DNA from: Epiperipatus broadwayi
Taxonomy: Eukaryota > Onychophora > Udeonychophora > Euonychophora > Peripatidae
Direction: 5' to 3'
Length of the DNA stretch: 64,000 bases
Assembly (NCBI GenBank): GCA_028023455.1
Contig: JAQFVV010000043.1
Coordinates: 186,001-250,000 of the forward strand
Shown here one piece after another: positions 21,036 through 32,106 of the stretch; position 1 is the first letter of the stretch, and the number at the start of each line of letters is the position of its first letter. The notes below the pieces were generated by a model. That model was not told the DNA's origin. It saw only the letters and a list, made by a program, of their open reading frames with translations, and made no database searches. Position numbers and translations under genes: made by a program.

Positions 21036-21238
21036 ACTTAGACCAGTGGCTCTCAACCTTCCTAATACCGCGACCCTTTAATACAGTACCTTGTGTTGTG
21101 GTGACCCCCAACTGTAATTTTGCTACTGTTATGAATCGAAAATATGTGTTTTCCAATGGTCTTAGGCAACCTCTGTGAAAGGGTTTTTCGACCCTCAAAG
21201 GGGTCACGACCCACAGGTTAAGAACCTCTGACTTAGAC
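21036..21238. mobile_element. hAT miniature transposon, SPIN/URR1-like, with perfect 8-bp TSD
   Basis: ACTTAGAC is duplicated exactly at 21036-21043 and 21231-21238, the TSD length of hAT transposons. The 187-bp element (21044-21230) starts CAGTGGCTCTCAACCTTCC and ends GGTTAAGAACCTCTG, giving ~16-bp imperfect terminal inverted repeats of the hAT form CAGNGGTTCTNAACC. Inside it reads CGACCCTTTAATACAGTACC, TGTGGTGACCCCCAACTG, TTGCTACTGTTATGAATCG and GACCCTCAAAGGGGTCACG. These match, from memory, the internal words of Charlie-type hAT MITEs of vertebrates (the SPIN/URR1/OposCharlie group). It has no coding capacity and depends on a transposase elsewhere. It is much richer in G+C than its surroundings. 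Confidence 0.92.
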
Positions 21239-21929
21239 AATCCCAATATCAATACAATCAACAAACTATTGTCAAAGCAATCTTCTTTTAATAATAAAGG
21301 TGGAAGCTCTCATTTATTAATGGTCTAAAATATTTATATAGACACTGAAGATTGCAACTTGACAAACCCATTTAGCTTTGAGCATTATTACGTTTAATAT
21401 ATATATACATACAGACAAATCTTACTGAAAACATTAAAACGTTAACATTTTAATGTCCATAATTCTTTTATTATTTTTTCTTGATATATTTAGTTATATA
21501 AAAAATATTGACATTTCCCCCCTTCATTTTTTAATATGAAAACCACTTTCAAAAAGAGAAAAATGTATAATGTTACATTAAAATACTTAAAATTAAGTTT
21601 CTTGAGTGCTTGATAATTTAAATAACATTTGAATTTCAGACATACTTAAAAAGTATGAATTAGATTTCAAAATGATAAGATTCCAGTTATATATGAAATA
21701 TATATATTTCAATTTATGAATTTTAATCTTAAACACTGGATGTGCAATATATATATAGTAAATGTTTACAAGTTAGAATACTTCAACGATTTTTTGTCCA
21801 TATTGTAATTATTGAAAATCAATTTTCCTTTCAATCCGTAAAATTCACTATTATGTTTACATAATAATAAAATTATGAATAGTAGTGCGTTATCTTTACT
21901 TAATTATTTTTTTAAAAAAATATATGTAC
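21239..21929. other. Unannotated A+T-rich stretch
   Basis: Short ATATAT runs near 21390, 21690 and 21750 only. Confidence 0.45.
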
Positions 21930-22255
21930 AAATTATTAATTACAACTTTAAATTGTCATAGGGGATTTCTAATTATGGGAGCCACACCGACTCACTGTAA
22001 ATCAAAAGATTTCGCGTACGTTTGCTTGTATAGAAATTGTGGACTTAATCGGTGGGGTGGTTAATGGCTTCACGCCCTCAAATCAAAATGCTTTAGATTC
22101 ACCTATATAATTAGAAAGTGAGTCGGGAATGGGAATAGCCGTTCTTGTCTTTTAAAGTTGTTAATTTTGTGTTGACATTTGTAGAGGTCCCTACTGTCGC
22201 ATCTAGGCGCATAGTCTTAAGGTTATAGCCTTAATATATATTACTTACGTATAGA
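21930..22255 (+). mobile_element. Family G element, single diverged copy
   Basis: This ~320-bp segment aligns along its length with the half-units of the palindrome at 61.3-62.1 kb. Shared words in order are AATTACAACTTTAAATT, TTGTGGACTTAATC, ATGGCTTCAC, TTCACCTAT, TGTAGAGGTCCCTACTGTCG and TATAGCCTTAATA. It is present here as a single forward copy. The class is unknown; I see no TG...CA LTR ends, no tRNA boxes and no coding capacity. Confidence 0.6.
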
Positions 22256-22397
22256 TTAACGAAAATATATGATTCTGGAATTAATAAATTATTCAGCTTT
22301 ACAGCTTTTATTGCAGTTTTAGTGTAATTAACATATCTAAATATATATTCTGATATTACAACATGTGCAGTTAGGAAAAGATGTAGAAAAGTTCTCT

Positions 22398-24330
22398 CGT
22401 CATCATCAACCATTATCAATCCATTGCAGGATGAAGGTCTCTCCAAGTTCAATCCATCTTCTCTGATCTTTAGCTTCTCTTCTCCACATCACCCCTGCAC
22501 ACTTTCTTATTTCATCCATCCATCTAACATGTGGTCTCTTTCTGGGTCTTTTGCAATCTCCTGGAATCCAGTTTAAGATTTCAATTGTCCATCTATTATC
22601 ATCTCTTCTAGAAATATTTCCAACCCAACCCTAATCTTTTAATTTTTTCAATGAGGTCAGTAACCTGTTTGTTCTCTTACTAATACATTGAGTTTTCGAT
22701 CTCTTTTTGTTACTCACATCATGCATCTTTCCATACTTCTTTGAGTGGTCTGAAGTCTCTGTATTGCTCTTCTATTAAGTGTACAAGTCTCAGACCCATA
22801 AGTAAGAACTGGTAAAACATATTTATTAAAAACCTTCCTTTTCAAACACATAGGCATATTTTCTTTTAATATCAAGTTATTTCTACCAAAAGCACTCCAA
22901 CAAAGTTTAATTCTATGATTAATTTCATCCATTATGTTTGCATCTGTATTAATAATCTGACCAAGGTATTTGTAACTATTAACTTCTTCTAACTCATCAT
23001 AATCAATCTTTATTTTCATATTTTGAGAAAATCGATTAAACATTACTTTAGTCTTTTTAACATTTATCTTTAATCCTACTTTCATCTGATAACTCCTGCA
23101 ATATTTCCTGCAGTTCTAAGGCATTATTTGCAAAAACAACTATATCATCTGCAAAATCTAAATGACTTAAATAATCTCCATTTACTTTCGCTCATTTAGC
23201 TTCTTATTTTAATCCACAAAATACTTCTTGCAGCACTGCTGTAAAAAATTTTGGAGATATGGAATCACCCTGTCTTACACCCTTCCCAATGCTGTCTTTT
23301 CCAGTATCATTATGTAATCTAATTGTTTCTGTTGCATTTTTATAAATATTCTTTGAAATATGACAATATCCTGAATCTATACCTTGATGATCCAATGCTT
23401 TAATTACTGAAGAAATGTTTATAGAATCAAATGCCTTTTCATAATCTACAAATCCAAAACATAATGGCAACTCATATTCATTTGTCCTTTCTATAACTTT
23501 CTCAATACCGAGATATGATTTATTGTACTAAAACCACTTTTAAATCCAGCTTGTTCTCTTGGTTAGTGGAAATCCAATGTTCTCTGTAAGTTGTAATTAT
23601 TTTGGTAAAATTTTTTGTATAAAACTAATAAAAGGCTGATAGGTCTGTAATTTCTAATATCTTCTTTATCACCTGTCTTAAATATTAATATTAATACTGC
23701 ATTCTTCCCATCATCTGGTATATCTTTATCATTCAGACATTTGGTATATAACTTTGCTAAAAAAAATTCTATTTCTTCACCTGCTTCTTTTAATATATCA
23801 ATTATAATTCCATCATTATCTGGAGCCTTTCCTTTCTTCATACATTTAATTGCATGTCTCATTTCTTCATTTAAAATTCTGGGCAATTTGGAAAATGTAA
23901 TAGATATAAGAGGCACTTGTCCTTTATTACTATATAATTCTTGATAAAAGTCTTCTACCCATTTCATGATGTCATCTCTCTTTTTAGTAATAATTCCATC
24001 TTTTTTCTTATTGCAGATATAAATTTCCTACCATACCAAAATGTTGTTTTACACTCTTGAGACTTTAATTTTCTTCTACAGCTTTCCTTGCTAGTTCACA
24101 GTTACACTTTCTTATATCATTTTCAACTCTTTTCCACACCATTTTACAAAATTCAAGATATTCAATCCCTTTTTAATGCTTCATTTTTGTATATCTTCAT
24201 ATTCCTTCTTTTCTTCATAAATTCTCTAGTCTCAGTAGAAATTTTATTGGTCAATTGCTGCTTTGTTCTACCAGCTACCTTTGCTGCAGTTTCAATTACT
24301 TTTCAATGGGGTGGCTGGTTTCCACATTTT
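22398..24330 (-). mobile_element. LINE-A fossil: RT domain to 3' end
   Basis: Reading leftward on the minus strand from about 24330: RRNMKIYKNEALK, then IRKCNCELARKAVEEN, MKWVEDFYQELYS, MRHAIKCMKKGKAPDNDGI (RT motif 1), NYRPISLL (motif 2), YEKAFDSI (motif 3) and GVRQGDSISPKFF (motif 4). Next come LDFADDIVVFANNA, with the catalytic FADD at plus 23144-23155, then GLKINVKKTKVMFNR, VNSYKYLGQIIN, VLPVLTYGSETCTL and finally the RPRKRPHVRWMDEIRKC...LQWIDNG C-terminus with an (ATG/GAT)n tail. Frameshifts and stops break it into at least four frames, so it is inactive. The order and motifs are those of an APE-type endonuclease-RT LINE; I favour an RTE-related group because of the short trinucleotide tail, but the clade is inference. 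Confidence 0.9.
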
Positions 24331-25749
24331 CATGGTATTTTGTAGATGCAATTTTTATTTTTTAGTCTTCCAAGTTTAGATTTCGTAAAAGCTAGAATTC
24401 CTCATAGTGAACTTTTGCATTGGAAAGCTGTTTTGATATGTGATATTGCCTTGCAAATTTTTTTTTATTTTTCTGCTATCCTTGGTATATATGGATATAT
24501 TGTTGTACTTATAATTCTTTTTTTGTTTTCTTTTTATCTATTTAAGGTTTTTAAAATGGAAGCTATTCGATAGCCATTTTCACAAGTTTGTTATATATGG
24601 ATTCTTTTTTCCAAATCTTTGTTTTTTTAAACACTTATTTTGTTCTGTTCTATAGTGATAGTGTAACTCCATGTTTTGGATTTCTGTCATGATTGAATAT
24701 GTATACTAAGTAATTTCCCACTTGTATGAGTTTTCTGTAAACTGTATTTTTGATTTTGCCTTCAGGAATCTTATCACAGGGATGTCTAAAATACTCATGT
24801 TTGTTATTATTATAATTTTAATGTGAATGGAATTGCTGGGGATATGTTACTGATATGCATCTAATATTTTTATGAGTGGGTATGCAACCCTCCCTAGAAT
24901 TTTGTAATATTATTTATTTATTTTTAACCAAAAGACTGTTTTTTACGAGGCTCCTCGTAGACATCTGAAGTCACTCTAACTCAGCCGATTCTTATGCTAA
25001 AAAATTCGTTCGATACGTTTTGAAGAGATTTTTAAAAGTTCTGTACGATGGTGACCTCTTCCGACTTATTTTACAAGTAAAAAATAAAAAAAAACACATT
25101 TAAACCTAAACAAAGAAAGGACATTATTTGTGATTGGTTCTTAGCAAGCTCTCAGCCGAAAAAGACATTCTGATTGGCTGGAAATAACAAAGAAACCGCC
25201 TGATCAAAGAAAATAAAGAAAAACGCTGAGATTTTCATTTCGAATCCAATTTTAAGTATTATAAAATTATATTTATGGAAATTAAAATTATTCTCAGAGA
25301 GAATAATAAAAAAACAAAATTATTTTCGAAAAATATTGAAGATTTTAGTACAAATATTGAAGATGTAGTAAAAAGAAATATTTACTTTTCTATAACGTAA
25401 AAGTCGATCTTTTTGTTTATATTATAGCTTTTATGTTGCCGAAATTGAATATTTTAGAATAAATAAATAGCAATTTATTTTTGAAAGAACTTTCGTTCTC
25501 TTTATAACCTGAAAAATTAATAATATACTTTTTATAAACGTATCTGAGTTGAATTTAATATTATAGGCGAATATGTTTTAACAATAGGCTTTGTCTTCAG
25601 TTTGTGAGTTGGCCAATTAAAAGATTTGATTTTTACCTCATACAACCAATCATATAATTAGCGGTTAAAAGGTTAAGTGTTATAAATTGAAGCTCTTTTG
25701 AGGAATGGTTATTTGTCAGCTGTCATTAAGAACATCTAAAATAAACAGT
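24331..25749. other. Unannotated stretch with a CCAAT-box cluster
   Basis: From about 24940 the base texture changes: ACGAGGCTCCTCGT (a palindrome), TGATTGGTTC near 25133, CTGATTGGCTGG near 25170 and ACCAATCATA near 25645, with TTATAAATTG near 25680. These are CCAAT-type and TATA-like words that would fit a Pol II promoter or an LTR. I cannot define ends or a transcript, and no terminal repeats were found. The left part (24331-24930) is T-rich with chance frames. Confidence 0.3.
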
Positions 25750-26157
25750 AACAACAAACCAGTAAACATCATATGATTACCATTTCTTATGCTTATACAA
25801 ACTGTTTACACAGAGGCTAAACTCTCCATACAATATGCCACCAGTACAAGCCAGAATAATCAATGGATGCAAGAAGGTTTGTACATAAAATCCCTATCTA
25901 GTACTTATTTATCCAATATCCCCAGACTAGTTTCCAGATGGTGGCTTTCATCTTTAAGATTCTAAGATCTAGGTGTGATGCTCTCAGATCCAAGGCTCCT
26001 CACTGATGAAAGCCACAAGATGGAAACTAGTCTGGGAATATTGGGTAAATAGGTGCTAGATAGGGATTTTATGCACAAACTTTGCATCCATTGGGGCCTC
26101 TGGATTGCACTGTTGGCACTACTATATGGAGAGTTCAGCCTCTGTGTAAACAACAAA
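25750..26157. mobile_element. Family B foldback retroposon with 9-bp TSD
   Basis: AACAACAAA flanks the element at 25750-25758 and 26149-26157. It contains the outer extension CATTTCTTATGCTTATACAA, the terminal module (AGGCTAAACTCTCCATACA ... CCCCAGACTAG) and its inverted copy on the right. In the middle is CTCACTGATGAAAGCCACAA-GATGGAAACTAGTC, the B-type CUGAUGA...GAAAC core with a weakened hairpin. The frame at 25962-26156 is a by-product. Confidence 0.75.
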
Positions 26158-27079
26158 ATGCATCAAAAGAAAAATACAATTACAAATACTGCTATTTATT
26201 GATTTAAAGTAGGGACAGCAGAGAAACCAGAGAAAGTTTGAAATCAATGTAATATCACAACAATTTTCCAAAGCTGTTAGCACAGACTGAGGAATCCTAA
26301 TCCATACAAAATCTAAACTTTAAATAGTGAAAAATAAAAATGGCATTTATGAAATAGTAGGAAATGCGCAAGAGTGTATATTGATAAAACCAGTTACTCC
26401 ATTGAAAAGCAATTAAAAGAGCCTGAATTGATGATTAGGAAAGAAAAAAATAGATGTATTTAAAGTAATAGATCATATATATACCAATGAATATATGTTT
26501 AATTGGGGAAAAGGAAAAAAATATTGAATAGAGGGAAAAAGTTCAAAGGAGAAAACTTAAAAAATGGTTTACATAGCAATAGTAAACAACCCTATGGCAG
26601 GAGGCCTCATAGATAAGTATATTAAATTTTTATTGACTGTCATATTTGACAGAATAGCCTAATTGGTTATAGTATCATCTCAAAGTCAATATTCAATGAA
26701 TCAAATAGTCCCAGGTTAATTTCCATGATAGTACTTTCACTGGTCAGGCTTTAAACACCTAAAGAAGAATAGAAATGTTTTATATACTAATCTGTGCACT
26801 ATTACTAATTGTTGAATGTATTTAAAAAGTTTAAATAAAGATTGATTTTTTTTTCTAAAACCTTTGAATAATTTATCTTAAATGATGGAAATAGTTCAAT
26901 ATTTAATTCCATAAAATATATGTTTATAGGACCGTTTAATTACTGCTATGGATTGAAATGTAAAATTAAAATTTGGATTAATTTATTCTTTTTACTATTG
27001 AACTCGACTTAGAAATCTGCTTATATATATGCATGTGGTTTAACGATATGCATATGTAATAAAAATGTTAGCAATCATC
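26158..27079. other. Unannotated A+T-rich stretch
   Basis: No recognised feature. Confidence 0.45.
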
Positions 27080-28039
27080 ATATTTCACAATGAAGAACCC
27101 TCCAAAATTTAAACCATTTTTTACAATTCTTAGCTTCTCTTCTTCACCTGCCAATTACCTTATTAGCATACATTTCACATGTAATCTCATTCTAAGCCTT
27201 TTATAGTCTTGTGGAATCTCATTCAAAACCTCAACTGTTTTTTTATTATTATCCCTTCTAACAATATTTTCAGCTCTGTTCCATTTCAGTCTCTTAATTC
27301 TTTAATGATGGCAGTGATATATGTTTGTTATTTTTATCCTTGTATTTTATTTTCAATATCTTCTTTTTATTTCTAATATACATCTGTTCATAGTTCCTTG
27401 AATTGGCTGAAATCTCTGTATTGATTTTCTGCTCAGTATCCCAATCTTATTTCCATAAATAAAAACTAGTAAAACACTTCTTTTAAAAACCTTTCTCTTC
27501 AAAGATATAGGAATATTTCTTTTTAATACTAAGTTATTTCTACTAAATCACTCCATCCAAGTTTAATTCTATGATTAATGTTATCCATTATTCTTCCCTC
27601 TGTAATAATAATACAATTAAATTATTTATAGTTGTTATTTTCTTCTAATTCATAATTATCCATTTGTATATTCTTTTGCAATAATCAATTATCTTTAGCC
27701 ACCATTACTTTCTTATTTTAATCTGATAGCTCCCGCAACATTACCCAAATCTTTGAAGCATTATTTGCAAAAAATGGATACATCATCTGCAAAATTGAGA
27801 TGACTTAAAAAACCTCCATTCACCTTTTCTCATCTAACTCTCCACTTTAATTCCAAAATACTTTTTGTAAAACTGCGGTGAAAACTTTTAGACATGGAAT
27901 CATCATATCACAGATTCTTTTCAATGTTAGTCTTCTTAACATAACTGTGTAATTTAATTATTACAGTTGCATTTTGAAATGTATTCTTCAGAATATGATA
28001 GTATTCTAGATTTATATTTTGAAGATCGGAAGCTTTAAT

Positions 28040-28396
28040 CATTATGGAAACGTTATTAAAACAGGCAAAACTCTCCATACAGTAGTGCCACTCAGTGCCA
28101 ACCAGAGTAATCAATGGATGCCAGAAGGCTTGTGCATAAAATTCCTATCTAGTGCCTACTCATCCAATATCCCCAGACTAGTGTCAGGCTTGGGGCTATT
28201 CTGGGAATATTGGATGAGTAGGCACTAGATAGGGATTTTATGCACAAGCCTTCTGGCATCCATTGATTACTCTGGTTGGCACTGAGTGGCACTACTGCAT
28301 GGAGAGTTTTGCCTGTTTAATAACAGTATTGTGCTAGCGTAAGAAATAGTGATCGTGTGACATTATGGACATAGTGATCATGTGACATTATGGAAA
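28040..28396. mobile_element. Family B foldback nested in LINE-A, 11-bp TSD
   Basis: CATTATGGAAA flanks the insertion at 28040-28050 and 28386-28396, and the LINE-A sequence resumes across it. The 335-bp element is almost a perfect hairpin: ~115-bp arms (AGGCAAAACTCTCCATACAG ... CCAATATCCCCAGA and its inverse) around a ~25-bp loop CTAGTGTCAGGCTTGGGG. The hammerhead-like core is deleted here, leaving only the arms. Its low arm divergence implies a recent insertion or gene-conversion-like correction of the arms. Confidence 0.8.
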
Positions 28397-28947
28397 TGCT
28401 TATACCTTTTTATAATCTACAAATCCAAAGCATTATTTTTTCTATAACTTTTCTCAATACTCAAATGTGATATACTATGCTAAAACCACATTTAAATCCA
28501 GTTTATTCTTTTGATTGGTTATAATTGAAAATTCATTGAAGATAAGTTGTAAATTTGACAAAGATTTTATATGTAGAAGACTGATAGCTTTGTGTTAATA
28601 TTACTACTTCATTATTCCAGTTATCTATTACATTTTATTATGGAATTTAGCTTTGCCAACAATTTCTCTATTTCTTCACCTGCTTTTTTAAAAATATGAA
28701 TAATAATTCCACTACTCCTTAGAACTTTTCATTTCTTTATAGATTTAATTGCATGTCTTACTTCTTAATCTAAAATACTTGAGACTTCAGAATGTAATAT
28801 TGTAAATGCTTTCTTATTCTTTATTATTATATAAATTTTTATAAAATACTTTCACACATTTTCATGATGTCATCACTTTTTATTAATAGTTCCATCTTTT
28901 TTGTTCTTTTTGCTGAAACAACTTCCAATACCAAGATGTTGTTTTAC

Positions 28948-29182
28948 ACAGAGGATGTGATGTGATGTGGCGCCACTCAGTGCAAGCCAGAGTAGTCAAT
29001 GGATGCATGAAAGTTTGGATGAATAGGCACTAGATAGGGATTTTATGCACAAACCTTCCTGGATCCATTGATTATTCTAGTTTGCACTGGGTGGCGCTAC
29101 TGTATGTAGAGTTTTGACCCTGTGTAAATAGCTTGTGTAGGCATAAAGAATGATGATCATGTGATGTTTAGTGGTTTGACAT
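28948..29182. mobile_element. Family B element nested in LINE-A (short, deleted)
   Basis: Between two LINE-A segments (TTGTTTTACAC... and ...TTTACAATTATATTT) there is a B copy lacking most of the left arm. It runs GCGCCACTCAGTGCAAGCC, then AATAGGCACTAGATAGGG, the right arm, and the extension ending ATGTGATGTTTAGTGG. The junction at the left carries GATGTGATGTGATGTGG. Confidence 0.65.
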
Positions 29183-30130
29183 CGAGTTTCTTGCTGCTGA
29201 TTTACAATTATATTTTTTATATCTTTATTAACTTTTTTTTTGTAACATTTTATGAAACTTTGATATTCAGTTTTTTTTAATGAATCGGATTTAAACATTT
29301 TCATATTTCTTCTTTTCTTCATGTATTGATTTTCTGGTAGACTGCACTTTTTTTGAACCAGCTATTTTTCTTGCATTTCTTAATAAAATATCAGTTGTTG
29401 CTTGCTGATTTCAACCAAATCTGAGCCATCTTCAAAGTCTAATAACATTTAAAATGATTTGTAAGTTCTAATTTAAATTCATTGGAATATTTCTGAAAAT
29501 TGGCGGTCAAATTTTTAATACTGTCTTCCGTAATGATTTTTATCTCTCTAGTTGTATCAAAACATATCTTACATTATGCCAATTGATAATCACTTCCTGT
29601 GTCGAATCTGTTAAGATCATTACAATCTTGAAATACATATTTTCTGTTAGTCAAAATATAATCCAATTATGCCAGACTTCATTTGGATGTTTCCATGTCC
29701 ATTCACATCTTGCATTTTTCTCAAAAAAAAAAAAAAAAATTGTAATTACATAATTTTTTTCCTGTCAGTCCTACAAGTCTCTAACTTCTTTCATTTATGC
29801 CAACTTACCCAATTTCACGCATAACATTTTTATCTTTCAATCATATTCCAATTCTAGTATTAAAGTCTTCCATAACAATTTTAAAAAGCTTTTTGAACAA
29901 CCTTATAAAAATGTACTTCTTCACCGAATGAAAATTTTTCTGTGCATAAACTTGAATTATTTGCATTTGGTATCTTTTTTTAAGTTGAATAATTAAACTT
30001 GCTATTCTTTTCATATACTATTAGTCTTCACAATGTTATTCTTTCACTTTTTCTTTATAATGAATTATACTCCATTTGTACTTCTTATAATTAGTCTTTG
30101 TAGTAAAATATATGTCTACTTAAAGTCCAG

Positions 30131-31439
30131 CTATGACGCATGTAATATGAGACAGTTCTTGCCATTTAAACAATATAACTTGACCAATCTGCTATTGTAG
30201 ATGCTTAAGTGAAAGATTGTCATTAAATGGGAATCTGGTTACATAATCATAAAAGTTTTAGCATTTTCCACTTTTTACTACCAAACCCTGCCTTAGCTGG
30301 AAATTGTACAGCCTTACAGAAATAAGGACCATAATTCAGTTTTGTCTGTCAAAGTCATAAATATCTATTTAAAGAAAAATATGCACACACATGTTTATTC
30401 TGCCTTTAAGAAGTCTCAACTGATATTTCAGTTAAGAACTATCAGGCGAGTGAAAAGGAAGACCATAGTGTTTTTTGAATTAATCTCAGAGGTAAAAATG
30501 GAGGAAACTTTGGCTCATGTATGTTGGAGAGCATCCTATACATGTTCATTTATTATATGAATAGTATTGATAACAGTTGCAGTGACAAGAATATATGGAG
30601 AAAATCTTAGGACTATGCCCTGCTCACCTCCTTTAAGACCTCAAAGAGAAACTAAACAGTACTTTTTTAATTAAGAGCAAACCCCTTTCCGTAGTCAACA
30701 AATATACATATATAATTTTATGTGTATATGAGCTGGATAAATTGTCAGGTTTAAAACAGCTTATTTGTTTACATCTATTTTTAATAACTATATGAATTTT
30801 TTTTTTGTTAAGTTTAGAACTTAGTAATTTCTTTATCCTTTCTGCGGTTATACTATCTAATTGTGGATGTATGTGTGTGTACATAATGTACATGTGATGA
30901 TGATGAAATAAGAGATAAATGGTATTTATGATTGGTTATGAATTAAGTGAAGTATAAAGCTACTGCCATAGATCACAGTTTTGAAAATAAGTCTTTTGGT
31001 CAGCTGAGTTTGAATTTAAAGCTGTAGACTGATGTAAAATGGACATTTGAGAGGAATAAAGTGTAGGACCTTCAGAAATGCCAATCCATTGATTAAAATT
31101 AATGGTGGCATTCTCTCAAGACAGAACCACGAATTAAAAATTAAAACTGATATTTTTCTGTTTCCTGGACTCATTTAAGAAATCAACTGTGTGCACTTCT
31201 TATCAGTCCCAGTAATTGGGAAACCAATTGGTGACTATCTCTGGTGATAACCATTTAGCTACAACAAATATATAGGGTCAAGATTATTTTTTAAAAAGCT
31301 TATTTTAGGGTAATCCGCCCTCTCTAAACAGGAACACTAAAAGAATATTAAGCTGATAACTGCCAGATGGTTAGAATTTAAAGTTTCATTTCTTTTCGGG
31401 TGAAAACTCATATTTATTCTATTCCAGTTCATCTCTTAC
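30131..31439. other. Unannotated A+T-rich stretch
   Basis: The frame at 30342-30560 (+) includes TIRRVKRKTIVFFELISE between a possible acceptor and donor, but I recognise no family and treat it as unsupported. Confidence 0.4.
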
Positions 31440-31960
31440 TGTAAGTTTGAGTAATTGGTAAATGCTTTGATAGTAATATTTATTAAATCCCTATCCATTA
31501 CTGTCTTATCTATATCTCCAAATTAGTTTCTGGCTTATGACTTTTTTGTCATGAGGAATTTTTGAAACAGGGTCTAGTGCACCCAAATTTTTCGGATCTG
31601 ATATTCTTTTACACTTTTTTTTGTATTATCAACTAAAAAAACAACATAATGTTTTGAATTCAAGCAAATTTGCTTACATAATTATCATTGGAATAATTTA
31701 AATTTGATTTGGTTCCTGAAAAACATTTAGATATTAGTTTCATTTTATACTGATTCTCATCAAAAATATAGATATCTGCAGTTATTATTATAAAACGGAA
31801 GGTACTAAAATATATAGATATTGAACTAGGGTCATATCTATGTAACTATGAAAATAAGTTCGCTTGGATTCAAAATGTTAAGATATTTTTGAATTTCAAG
31901 CCGGCAACTTGAATAGTATGAAAAAGAATGAAAATGGTTGCTGGATAGGGATGGGTGGCT
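31440..31960. mobile_element. Decayed family B/C-like element
   Basis: The order TCCATTACTGTCTTATC, CCAAATTAGTTTCTGGCTTA, TGTCATGAGGAATTT and GGATCTGATATTC mirrors the B/C module (CCCAGACTAGTTTCTAGCTT ... CATCAGTGAGGAGCCTTGGA). Further right, AATTCAAGCAAATTTGC resembles the B long-form inner region. It is strongly diverged and has no clear ends. Confidence 0.4.
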
Positions 31961-32106
31961 GTAGTGCTATAAAATATACAAAATTTAAATCAGAATGTGT
32001 GAGATCTGATAGTTAATATTTATCATGTTACAAGTAATGCAATATAGATGTTTAACAAAAAAAAACTGATTTGACAACTATGTATGATTTACTAGAGTGA
32101 ATCTAT
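31961..32106. other. Unannotated A+T-rich stretch
   Basis: No recognised feature. Confidence 0.4.

Larger units (their letters stand above)
27080..30130 (-). mobile_element. Most complete LINE-A copy: endonuclease, RT and 3' end, with nested insertions
   Basis: On the minus strand from about 30130: traces of the endonuclease domain, including IVMEDFNTRIG near 29890-29860 (the catalytic GDFN box with G changed to E) and NERS.RLVGL downstream. CEWTWKHPN follows near 29700 (the 'W.SPN' motif). Then comes a linker MKKRRNMKMFKSDSLKKTEYQSFIKCYKKK at 29322-29230, which also matches the 24.2-kb copy. RT traces lie at 28.9-27.8 kb, and the worn post-RT/C-terminal region extends to about 27080. Two B elements are inserted (28051-28385 with an 11-bp TSD, and about 28948-29182). 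Allowing for these, the endonuclease-linker-RT order is continuous. Many stops and indels make it a fossil older than its insertions. Confidence 0.8.

Noticed and set aside
21930-22255. Family G as a solo LTR
   Set aside because: No TG...CA ends, no 5-bp TSD and no clear promoter/polyadenylation order were found.
30342-30560. Frame with a possible acceptor and donor around TIRRVKRKTIVFFELISE
   Set aside because: The peptide has no recognisable family, the continuation looks random, and nothing else supports an exon.
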